Of a stretch of DNA of 31,089 nucleotides, positions 14,858 to 22,346 are shown in pieces; within the stretch, counting starts at the first letter, position 1, and every line of letters starts with the position of its first letter. Origin of the DNA: JAWXVE01 sp044425555 (lineage in GTDB: Bacteria; Bacillota; Clostridia; Lachnospirales; Lachnospiraceae). The stretch covers positions 1-31,089 of the forward strand of contig JAWXVF010000015.1 in NCBI GenBank assembly GCA_044425555.1. The letters run 5' to 3'. The translations under genes were made by a program, and so were the position numbers. The notes under the pieces were generated by a model. The model was not told the DNA's origin and ran no database searches. It saw only the letters and a list, made by a program, of their open reading frames with translations.

Positions 14858-16594
14858 TTAGTCCTCTATTTTCATCACCAATGTACTTACCGTATGATTT
14901 TCTTTATTGCTTTTAATGGTAAGCCGATACGATTCTCCATATATAAATTGTAATCGACTATTTACATTACGTATTCCAATACTAGTATGGCCATATCCCT
15001 CCTCTATTTTTTTATCCGACAATAATAATGCAATCTTTTCCTTGTCTTGATCTGATAACGTGCCATTATCTATAATCTCTATATATAATTTTTCTTCTAT
15101 TCCATAAATTTTCAATTGAATAGTAGCTTGTTTTTGTATGTTTACACCATGTTCCACTGCATTCTCTATAATTGGTTGAATAATTAATCTTGGGACTTTA
15201 CATCTAACTAACGATTCATCAATTTCTTTCATAATTTTCAACTTTTTACCAAATCTTTGACCAATAATAAATAAATAAGCTTCTACATAGCTTAGTTCTT
15301 CTGCAAGCAAAACCATATTATCTCCTTTCCGATTAATGGTAGCTTCTAGCATCACAGAAAGAGACTCTATCATCTCACTCACTTTATAATTATCCACCAT
15401 TCTAGCTTCCCAATTTATAATCTCTAACGTATTATTTAGAAAATGAGGATTAATTTGTAATTGTAATGCACTAATCTTTGCATCTTTTGAAGCAAGTTCT
15501 TCTAAGTATATCTGTTCAAATTGCTTCTTTAAACTACTAGACATATGATTGTATGCAACTGCTAGATACTTAAATTCTTGTCGATATACATCTACAGGAA
15601 TCTGATATCCATATTCTTCATGTTCTATTTTTTCCACAGCTCTAACTAGTGTATTAATTGGATCAACCACATAACGGTGAAAAAAAAGACTAATCACTAC
15701 AATCAATGGCATCATCATAAGCAACCAACTTACTAAGATACTTGGAATCGTACTATTGGCTTTTACCCAAATATTTGAATCTAAAGAAATCACATAATCA
15801 ATTCGTTGTTCTTCTACGTAACTAGTTTTCACAATACAATTTTCATTGTTATCGTACAAGAATCGGTCACCAATAATTCGATCTTCATTTATATAAATAG
15901 CTGATTCTTGATAATTCCATATGGCATTCATATTATAAAATAAGTACTCCACATTCATTTCCATAATAAGTCCAGCTATTGGTTTGAAATTTTGACCGGC
16001 ATCTAAGATATTTCGCATCATATAAAGTCGATCTTCTATTACTATAAATTTTGTATCTGACTCCATAGTCATCAACTCATTCTGAATCGTCTCTGTTGCT
16101 TGCTCTTCAAACCATTTAATACTATCTACATAATAATTCGTATTTTGATTACGATACGTATAATATAATTGTTCAGGGTTATCATAATAATAAAGTATTG
16201 TACTAATAAAAAAATTGTTATATTGAAATTGTTGTTGCAAAAACTCTGTAGTCATAGTGTATAGCTGTTGTTCATCCCCATGTCTTTGAAATAATTGATT
16301 CGCATCTTTTATATTTGAAAAATACGAAGCATTTCTTGAAGCAGCTATACTATTCTCTAAGTCATGATTACAATTATCTACAGCTTTATCAATAGAAATC
16401 TCAACTGTAGTATTGATCTGTTTATTAACTTGTTCTGAATTAATATAAACAGTTAATATTGTAAGAAACAATAGTGGAATCAACCAACCAAAGAATAAGA
16501 CCAATACCATCTTCCACTTAATAGGTAGATGTTTCTTTCGATTTGTATTTTTATGCTCTCCAAAACTAAAGGTTTTCATTTTCATATTTTTCAC
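14858..16594 (-). CDS. LytS/YesM-type sensor histidine kinase
   Basis: This is a 578-residue membrane sensor kinase. One helix lies at about 29-51 and a second at about 286-308. Between them is an extracytoplasmic sensing domain of ~235 residues with many tyrosines. A HAMP-like linker follows (YVVDPINTLVRAVEKI), then a His_kinase domain with the phospho-acceptor motif INPHFLNNTLE (His384) and an ATPase domain with the N box (IIQPIIENAVEHG) and G box (GHTSIGIRNV). Kinases of this class usually pair with an AraC-type response regulator beside sugar transport genes, but none is present here. A GTG start with AAGGA 8 bases upstream is used in this call; an ATG three codons later is also possible. 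The mutase terminator lies upstream, so any transcript must start in a ~40-bp gap or read through. Confidence 0.92.
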   Translation of the reverse strand: MKNMKMKTFSFGEHKNTNRKKHLPIKWKMVLVLFFGWLIPLLFLTILTVYINSEQVNKQINTTVEISIDKAVDNCNHDLENSIAASRNASYFSNIKDANQLFQRHGDEQQLYTMTTEFLQQQFQYNNFFISTILYYYDNPEQLYYTYRNQNTNYYVDSIKWFEEQATETIQNELMTMESDTKFIVIEDRLYMMRNILDAGQNFKPIAGLIMEMNVEYLFYNMNAIWNYQESAIYINEDRIIGDRFLYDNNENCIVKTSYVEEQRIDYVISLDSNIWVKANSTIPSILVSWLLMMMPLIVVISLFFHRYVVDPINTLVRAVEKIEHEEYGYQIPVDVYRQEFKYLAVAYNHMSSSLKKQFEQIYLEELASKDAKISALQLQINPHFLNNTLEIINWEARMVDNYKVSEMIESLSVMLEATINRKGDNMVLLAEELSYVEAYLFIIGQRFGKKLKIMKEIDESLVRCKVPRLIIQPIIENAVEHGVNIQKQATIQLKIYGIEEKLYIEIIDNGTLSDQDKEKIALLLSDKKIEEGYGHTSIGIRNVNSRLQFIYGESYRLTIKSNKENHTVSTLVMKIED

Positions 16595-16627
16595 TGTTAC
16601 TATCCTTCTTTTCTATTCTAATTTTAA

Positions 16628-16670
16628 TAAAAAAAGAGGTTACGCATTGTTTAGCCTATACGTAAACCTC
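16628..16670 (-). terminator. Intrinsic terminator after the phosphohexomutase gene
   Basis: On the minus strand GAGGTTTACG pairs with CGTAACCTC (one bulged base) around a 16-base loop, followed directly by seven U residues. It begins about 20 bp after the mutase stop and separates the GH94-mutase pair from the sensor kinase, whose start codon lies about 40 bp further on. Confidence 0.85.
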
Positions 16671-16690
16671 CATTTTACATTCTATCATCT

Positions 16691-18103
16691 TTAGATTTTC
16701 AAGAACTCTTCATATAAATCACATACTTTTTTAGCATCTTCTGCGTTAGGCATTTCACACGCCGTTCTAAGAAGTGGTTCTGTACCAGAGAAACGTGCAA
16801 TAGACCATCCACCATTTTCAAAGTACACTTTACATCCATCTAAGTAAGATACTTTCTCAATGGCAAATGGAAATTCAGGTAATAACTTTTCTTCCATTAC
16901 AATTTTTAAGATTTCTTCTTTCTTAGCTTGTGTAAATTTATAATCTCTCTCTTCTAATGCATTAGTGCCAATTTCTTCTTCAATTTCACTGACAATTTGA
17001 GATAACTTTTTCCCTGTAACAGCAATCATCTCTACTAGTAAAGAAGCAGCATAAACACCATCTTTCCCTTTGATATGACCTCTTACAGTTAACCCACCTG
17101 AAGATTCCCCACCAATTACCGCATCCGCTGCGTACATCTTAGCCGAAATATGTTTAAATCCTACTGGCACTTCATAACATTCTTGACCAAATAAAGCAGC
17201 GATTTTATCCAACATATGAGTCGTACAAATATTACGTACTACCGGCCCTTTCCAACCTTTATACTTTACTAAATAATAGTAAAGCACTACTAAAATATCG
17301 TTAGGGTGTAAAAATCTACCTGTATCATCAATTACTCCTAAACGGTCCGCATCTCCGTCTGTTGCAATTCCAATATGACATTTGTTATCAATTACACAAG
17401 TCTGTAATCTTCGTAAGGTATCAGCAGTTGGTGCTGGTAATCTTCCACCAAATAATGTATCATGGTTATCATTAATGGTTTCTACATGACATCTTGCTGT
17501 AAAGAAAATAGTCTTAAGAGATGTTTCACTCACTCCATACATAGGGTCAAATGCAATCTTCATCTCCGCATCACGAATGGCTTTCATATTCAAATTCTCA
17601 ATAATATTATCAATATAAATATTTTCCGGATAAATCTCTTTAATCAATCCTTTTTGCAATGCTTCCTCGTAATCCATTTCATCTGCTGGAATATCCGTTA
17701 CATTCCCAATATATTCTTCAATGTCAATAGTCTGTTGCTCATCTGCATCTCTACCACCTTTTGTAAAGACTTTTACACCGTTGTACAATGCAGGATTATG
17801 ACTTGCTGTAATCATCATTCCATAATCTAAATCATTTACCATTACGTAGTACATCACAAGAGGCGTCGGAGCCGACTTATTAATTAAAAGGGTATTAATA
17901 TTTTCTGCTGCAAATACTTGAGCAGTCCATTGCATTGCTTCTTTTGATAAGAAACGTTTATCATATCCTAATACAACTTCCTTCTTATCTACTCCTTCCG
18001 CTTTCATCTTGTCCGCCATTGCCTTTGCAAGGATTTGTACATTTTCCTTTGTAAATTCGTCTCCTATAATTGCTCGCCATCCGCCTGTACCAAATTTTAC
18101 CAT
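16691..18103 (-). CDS. Alpha-D-phosphohexomutase (phosphoglucomutase or phosphoacetylglucosamine mutase-like)
   Basis: This 470-residue cytosolic enzyme interconverts hexose 1- and 6-phosphates. All four family signatures are present: the catalytic phosphoserine loop TASHNPALYNG near residue 100, the magnesium loop DGDADRLG near 245, the sugar-specificity loop GGESSGG near 325, and the phosphate-binding loop RFSGTEPLLRT near 445. The length and the KFGTGGWRAII start fit a bacterial clade usually annotated as phosphoglucomutase. It lies 20 bp after a GH94 phosphorylase that releases a sugar 1-phosphate, so it most likely moves that product to the 6-phosphate. If the phosphorylase acts on chitobiose, the substrate would be GlcNAc 1-phosphate. 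Sequence alone does not settle glucose against GlcNAc. AAAGGAGAG precedes the ATG. Confidence 0.9.
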   Translation of the reverse strand: MVKFGTGGWRAIIGDEFTKENVQILAKAMADKMKAEGVDKKEVVLGYDKRFLSKEAMQWTAQVFAAENINTLLINKSAPTPLVMYYVMVNDLDYGMMITASHNPALYNGVKVFTKGGRDADEQQTIDIEEYIGNVTDIPADEMDYEEALQKGLIKEIYPENIYIDNIIENLNMKAIRDAEMKIAFDPMYGVSETSLKTIFFTARCHVETINDNHDTLFGGRLPAPTADTLRRLQTCVIDNKCHIGIATDGDADRLGVIDDTGRFLHPNDILVVLYYYLVKYKGWKGPVVRNICTTHMLDKIAALFGQECYEVPVGFKHISAKMYAADAVIGGESSGGLTVRGHIKGKDGVYAASLLVEMIAVTGKKLSQIVSEIEEEIGTNALEERDYKFTQAKKEEILKIVMEEKLLPEFPFAIEKVSYLDGCKVYFENGGWSIARFSGTEPLLRTACEMPNAEDAKKVCDLYEEFLKI

Positions 18104-18123
18104 TTTCTTTCTCTCCTTTTCTC

Positions 18124-20517
18124 TTAACCCATAACAACTTTTACTTGATGTTCACTTCCTTGGTCTTGTACTGTAATCTGGTTAACCTTAGTACCATTTA
18201 AATATAATTCTTTTACCCCTTTCATTACTCCACTCGGATTCTCTACTTGAATACGGAAAGTAGCTCCCCTCCATACACGTTCCATAGAAAATTCCTTCCA
18301 ATCACTTGGAATACATGGATCAATCTCTAGATGTTCTATTTGAGGCTTTAAACCTAACATATATCTTGTGGCAGAAAAATATGCCCAACCTCCTGTTCCT
18401 GTCATAAATGGATGTCTTGCTCTACCATGTGCTGTGTGATCTTTACCCATGATAAATTGACAATATGAATACGGTTCTGCTTCTCGAATCTCAATCATAT
18501 CGTTTTGATAATACGGACAAAGGGAATCATAAAATTTCATAGCACGATCTCCACGCCCCAATTCACATTCTGCTGCCCATGCCCAAGGATTAGGATGCGA
18601 AAACACTGCTCCATTTTCTTTCACCCCTGGATACACTCTAGTAACAAATCCAATATCATCATCTGGGACTGTATAAGAAGGTGCGTTTAACATAATTCCA
18701 TATGGAGTCGCAAGATATTTTTCTACGCTATCCATTGCCATAATCCCTTTTTCATATGTAGCTGCCTTTGATAGCACTGCCCATGAATTGGATTCTAGAT
18801 GTACCTTACCTTCTAAATCTTTTGTAGTACCAATTTTCTTGCCATTTTTCGTAATTCCTCGAATAAACCATTCTTCATCCCACAATTCACTGTCACAAAC
18901 AGCTTTTACACGATCTCTCATTTCTGTATATTTTTTAACATCATTCTCTTTCTTAAGATAAGTTGCAACTTCTAAAAAGTGATTAATTGCCCAATAATGT
19001 AAGAAGGAAACTAATGCACTTTCACCTCCACCTAAGTTCAAACAATCATTCCAATCTGCTCGAAGTCCTTGACAAACACCTGTAGCTCCTACATATTCAT
19101 TAGAGAAATCTAAAATTTTTGTCATATGTTCATAAACAGTGCCTTCGCCGCCGTCTGCATAACCAATGACTTTATCTAAAAACTCAATTTCTCCCGTTTC
19201 CTTCACATACTCCACAATGGAAGGAACTAACCACAAGGCATCATCAGAACAAGCGTCATCTATCCCATGTACAAGATCATCCTTATTAGCACTTGGAACA
19301 ACAGTTGGTGATTTAAACGGTTTTACATTTTCATCCTCTGGCTCAAACCATTCTGGTTGGAATAAATGAAGTCCATATCCTTTTGAAACAAGTCCATTTA
19401 ATAATTGTTCAATTCTAAGTTTGCATTTTTCTGGATTTGAGTGAGGAATCGTCATAGAATCTTGCGCCGTATCTCTGTACCCTAATCCAACTCGTCCACC
19501 TACTTCTATAAATGAAGCAAACCTAGAAAACATTACATTAATTTCCGCTTGGTACAATGTCCATGTGTTAATTAACGTATTCATTCCTTCATTTGGTGTT
19601 TGTATTTGTAACTTAGACATTTTATTATGCCAAAACGCTTTTAAATCCACATAGACTTGGTCTACTGTAGTAAAATCCGAAAACTTCTCTCTAATCGCTT
19701 TTCCCTTCGCACGATTTCCCTCTCCTAAGAAATATACAATTCTTGCTGTTTCTCCTGGTTGCAAAGTAATATATTTCTGTAAAGAACCACAATGATTCCC
19801 CCCTTTCTCAAAAGAGCCACTACATACCCCATTCTCTACTGCAATTGGATTGTCTTCTGTTCGATATGATCCAATAAACCTATCACGTAAGCAATCAAAA
19901 CTATCTGACATTTCACTAGAAGTAAAATATTGAAATCCAAATTCTTCATAAAATAAATCATACTCTATGATTCCATCTTCATAATTCGATCCTGCACAGT
20001 AATTACTCATCTGATAATTCATATTATCTATATTAATATGACGATACGAAAATTCACAATAAGAAAATATATTTAACTTTCTAGGCTTTGTATCTTGATT
20101 CTCTATTGTCACATCCCATAACTCTACTGCTTCCCCTAGCGGAATACTTAAAGTTTGTGTTGCTTTTAAATTGTCGTATTCACACTCATATGTCGTATAG
20201 GATAATCCATGACGACAAGTGTATTTCGCTTGGTCTAGTGACTTCCCTACTGGTTGCCATGATATACTAAAATAATCTTTGCTCTCTTCATCACGAATAT
20301 ATACGTAATGACCAGGTCGATCCATAGGAACACTATTGGCACGAAATCTTGTCATTCTGTGATATTCTGGTGTTTTGTGAAACAGATACCCTCCCGCAGT
20401 ATGGTTCACGACTGCACACGTTTCTTCCACACCTAGGTAATTTGTCCAAGATGTTGGCAAATCTACACGATTAATTACATACTCTCTCTTATCATTATCA
20501 AAATATCCATATTTCAT
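18124..20517 (-). CDS. GH94 phosphorylase, N,N'-diacetylchitobiose phosphorylase-like
   Basis: GH94 enzymes cleave beta-linked disaccharides with phosphate, giving a sugar alpha-1-phosphate and a free sugar. From the ATG at 20517 the protein has 797 residues, near the ~800 of the Vibrio chitobiose phosphorylase. GGAGGGG lies 5 bases upstream, and the start KYGYFDND is typical of the family. The donor-site motif GLGYRDTAQD is at 345-354, the catalytic Asp motif ADWNDC at 487-492, and the GVKENGAVFSHPNPWAW loop at 631-647. Several stretches (RPGHYVYIRD, SISWQPVGKSLD, HGLSY, IDPCIPSDW) match my recollection of the chitobiose enzyme better than that of cellobiose phosphorylases. There is no signal peptide, so it acts on imported disaccharide. 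Cellobiose phosphorylase is the main alternative. Confidence 0.88.
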   Translation of the reverse strand: MKYGYFDNDKREYVINRVDLPTSWTNYLGVEETCAVVNHTAGGYLFHKTPEYHRMTRFRANSVPMDRPGHYVYIRDEESKDYFSISWQPVGKSLDQAKYTCRHGLSYTTYECEYDNLKATQTLSIPLGEAVELWDVTIENQDTKPRKLNIFSYCEFSYRHINIDNMNYQMSNYCAGSNYEDGIIEYDLFYEEFGFQYFTSSEMSDSFDCLRDRFIGSYRTEDNPIAVENGVCSGSFEKGGNHCGSLQKYITLQPGETARIVYFLGEGNRAKGKAIREKFSDFTTVDQVYVDLKAFWHNKMSKLQIQTPNEGMNTLINTWTLYQAEINVMFSRFASFIEVGGRVGLGYRDTAQDSMTIPHSNPEKCKLRIEQLLNGLVSKGYGLHLFQPEWFEPEDENVKPFKSPTVVPSANKDDLVHGIDDACSDDALWLVPSIVEYVKETGEIEFLDKVIGYADGGEGTVYEHMTKILDFSNEYVGATGVCQGLRADWNDCLNLGGGESALVSFLHYWAINHFLEVATYLKKENDVKKYTEMRDRVKAVCDSELWDEEWFIRGITKNGKKIGTTKDLEGKVHLESNSWAVLSKAATYEKGIMAMDSVEKYLATPYGIMLNAPSYTVPDDDIGFVTRVYPGVKENGAVFSHPNPWAWAAECELGRGDRAMKFYDSLCPYYQNDMIEIREAEPYSYCQFIMGKDHTAHGRARHPFMTGTGGWAYFSATRYMLGLKPQIEHLEIDPCIPSDWKEFSMERVWRGATFRIQVENPSGVMKGVKELYLNGTKVNQITVQDQGSEHQVKVVMG

Positions 20518-20542
20518 TTCATCCCCTCCAAGTTCACTCTCT

Positions 20543-20575
20543 TTATTGTTTTCATTATAGCTGTTCTCACAATAA
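20543..20575 (-). promoter_or_regulatory. Candidate GH94 promoter bracketed by an inverted repeat
   Basis: In the leader before the GH94 start the minus strand has a perfect TATAAT (20554-20559), flanked by exact 7-bp inverted arms, TTATTGT (20569-20575) and ACAATAA (20543-20549), with 19 bases between them. A weak match only (TGTCTA) lies 17 bp upstream of the -10. A repressor bound across the arms would cover the -10 region. The functional reading is inference. Confidence 0.4.
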
Positions 20576-20715
20576 GTAGACATTGTCAGCTCTGTGATAA
20601 TTTGCATATTATTGCACAATCATTTTTACAAAAAAGAAACTTCCACACAAGAAATCTAAACTTCTCGGTCGTCAGTTCCTTTTTATATTTCTCCTTAGAT
20701 ACTTTTCAAAACCCT

Positions 20716-21228
20716 TTATTTGCCACAACATTTTTTATATTTTTTTCCACTATCACATGGACAAGGATCATTTGGATATACCTTTTCTTCCTTAACAACA
20801 GTGGTAGATGATTTCTGTTCTTTGTATAAATGTTTTCTCGTATTATCATCTAAAATAGTTTGCCAAGCTTCCAATCCATATAACCATTCTGCCTCTGCTG
20901 CGACCATATTCTTATAAAGTAACTCTATGTCATATCCTAGCTGTACCTTACTGTCTTCTTCTAAATTCTCTAAATCGTTAGGTTTTTTTAAACTTTCGTT
21001 AATTCCATCTAAAAAACCTGTCATCCGTAGTAAATCCACTTGGAACTTTTCCGCTAATTCTTTGACAGTTCCCTTTACTACAATATTGGTATCCTTTAAA
21101 ATCTCTTCATAGATACCCTTTTCCACTAAAAAATACTCACTCCAAAAGCGTTGTAATTCTCCCTTATCTGTAGTTTCGGAATACGCTATTGATTGCCAAT
21201 TTTGATATAATCCCATCTTCTCATCCAT
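20716..21228 (-). CDS. SEC-C motif protein
   Basis: This 170-residue soluble protein has an all-helical N-terminal region of unknown function and a C-terminal SEC-C zinc motif, CPCDSGKKYKKCC, almost identical to the SecA tail in this window. In SecA that motif binds zinc and contacts SecB or the ribosome; in stand-alone proteins its job is mostly unknown. An ATG at 21228 is used here, but an in-frame ATG four codons later (21216) is an equally good start, because AAAGG abuts the first ATG. The bacteriohemerythrin gene ends 17 bp upstream, so the two are probably co-transcribed. No clear terminator follows; the next 200 bp lead to the GH94 promoter region. Confidence 0.8.
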   Translation of the reverse strand: MDEKMGLYQNWQSIAYSETTDKGELQRFWSEYFLVEKGIYEEILKDTNIVVKGTVKELAEKFQVDLLRMTGFLDGINESLKKPNDLENLEEDSKVQLGYDIELLYKNMVAAEAEWLYGLEAWQTILDDNTRKHLYKEQKSSTTVVKEEKVYPNDPCPCDSGKKYKKCCGK

Positions 21229-21245
21229 CCTTTGTTATCTACCGT

Positions 21246-21638
21246 TTATGGTTGTCCAATTAATTTATCATTTTCGAAAATATGATCTACTAACCAATTG
21301 GTAATCATATTTAATACATCCGTAATCATCTCATCAGAAGATTCATCAATTAGTTGAAAATTCATATCTTCAATTTGATCACGGAAGCGATCGTGTTCTA
21401 CCTTTTGCATAAAAAACCGTTTATAATTAATACTCTGCATATACGCTTCTTCATGATCTAGATGTGTTAACGTGTATTCCTTTAACTCTTCTAATATTAT
21501 CTTTAGATTATCGTATTTATCACTGATAAACTCTTCTTGTTGTAGTTCATAGATACTCTGTGCAATCTCAAATAATCGTCCATGTTCTTCATCAATCATA
21601 GGAATACCTGTTAAGTATTCATCTTTCATTTTATACAT
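21246..21638 (-). CDS. Bacteriohemerythrin with an altered iron ligand
   Basis: Hemerythrins bind O2 at a di-iron site held by five histidines and two carboxylates. This 130-residue single-domain protein keeps the four-helix pattern and most ligands: His19 (IDEEH), His59 and Glu63 (THLDHEE), His82 (EHDRF), His119 and Asp124 (DHIFEND). At the remaining His position, in the usual H-x3-H pair, it has Gln78 (MQKVEHD; codon CAA). The usual N-terminal tryptophan near the site is also absent. The protein may bind iron with a changed ligand set, or may have lost normal O2 binding. A strong AGGAGG site lies 7 bases before the ATG, and an extended -10 is just upstream. The SEC-C gene follows in the same unit. 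Confidence 0.88.
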   Translation of the reverse strand: MYKMKDEYLTGIPMIDEEHGRLFEIAQSIYELQQEEFISDKYDNLKIILEELKEYTLTHLDHEEAYMQSINYKRFFMQKVEHDRFRDQIEDMNFQLIDESSDEMITDVLNMITNWLVDHIFENDKLIGQP

Positions 21639-21663
21639 TGTATTACCTCCTATTTTCTCTACT

Positions 21664-21672
21664 ATTCTATCA
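21664..21672 (-). promoter_or_regulatory. Candidate extended -10 promoter of the bacteriohemerythrin gene
   Basis: The minus strand reads TGATAGAAT (hexamer at 21664-21669) 26 bp before the start codon, giving a good extended -10. The -35 region is weak (AGTTTT at 17 bp). It would separate the hemerythrin and SEC-C genes from the HAD phosphatase gene upstream. Confidence 0.45.
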
Positions 21673-21716
21673 CAATTTATTTCAAAAAACTAGTTCTATC
21701 TAAAAATAACCATTCC

Positions 21717-22334
21717 TTATCTCCCAATTATACTCTTCATTTCTTCACGCATTTGTTCATAAGAACCATAACAAATCCCATAAAATCCTACTTCTCTAGC
21801 AGCTTCTATATTCTTAGGTAAATCATCTATAAATATACATTCTTCTCCCTTTAAATGGTACTTACTCAAAAGTTTTTTATATATTTGTTTCTCTGGCTTC
21901 ACACACTGTTCTTCACACGATAGAATCGCACCTGTCATATGTTCCAAAAAATGCAAGTCTCTATTACATTCTCGTATCATTTTATGAGGCATATTAGAAA
22001 GAGCAATCACCTCGTATCCATACCCCTTTAGCTCTTCCACTAATGGAATAGCAAAATCTCTCATCTGTAAAATTCCATCCATATTAGAAAACATCATCCG
22101 TAAAATTCCTTCTATTTCTGGATCATTCGCTATAAATTCATCAAGGATCTCCTCGTCACTTAATACTCCTCTATCTAGTTCACACCAACCATTCGATAAA
22201 ACAGTCGCTTGTACTAAGCGTTCCCATTCTTCTTGACTAGACACGAATTGTTTAAAATGTTCTTCATAGCGAAAATCTACTAGTACATTCCCAATATCAA
22301 ATACGATTGCCTTTACTTTATTGTTTTCACTCAT
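21717..22334 (-). CDS. HAD-superfamily phosphatase, YihX-like
   Basis: This 205-residue cytosolic hydrolase has the HAD core. Motif I is FDIGNVLVDF, where the second acid is replaced by Asn, as in the YihX subgroup. Motif II is IALSN (Ser-Asn), motif III lysine is in CVKPEKQIY, and motif IV is CIFIDD. YihX itself dephosphorylates alpha-glucose 1-phosphate; related proteins act on other small phosphoesters, so the substrate is open. The cap is a small helical bundle at about 20-85. The gene begins 12 bp after the GGDEF gene with GGGAGAAG upstream and likely ends that operon. Confidence 0.87.
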   Translation of the reverse strand: MSENNKVKAIVFDIGNVLVDFRYEEHFKQFVSSQEEWERLVQATVLSNGWCELDRGVLSDEEILDEFIANDPEIEGILRMMFSNMDGILQMRDFAIPLVEELKGYGYEVIALSNMPHKMIRECNRDLHFLEHMTGAILSCEEQCVKPEKQIYKKLLSKYHLKGEECIFIDDLPKNIEAAREVGFYGICYGSYEQMREEMKSIIGR

Positions 22335-22346
22335 CTTATCTTCTCC

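Noticed and set aside
20518..20619. 34-codon N-terminal extension of the GH94 protein
   Set aside because: The extension has no likeness to GH94 proteins, contains the candidate promoter and inverted repeat, and a strong GGAGGGG site serves the ATG at 20517.
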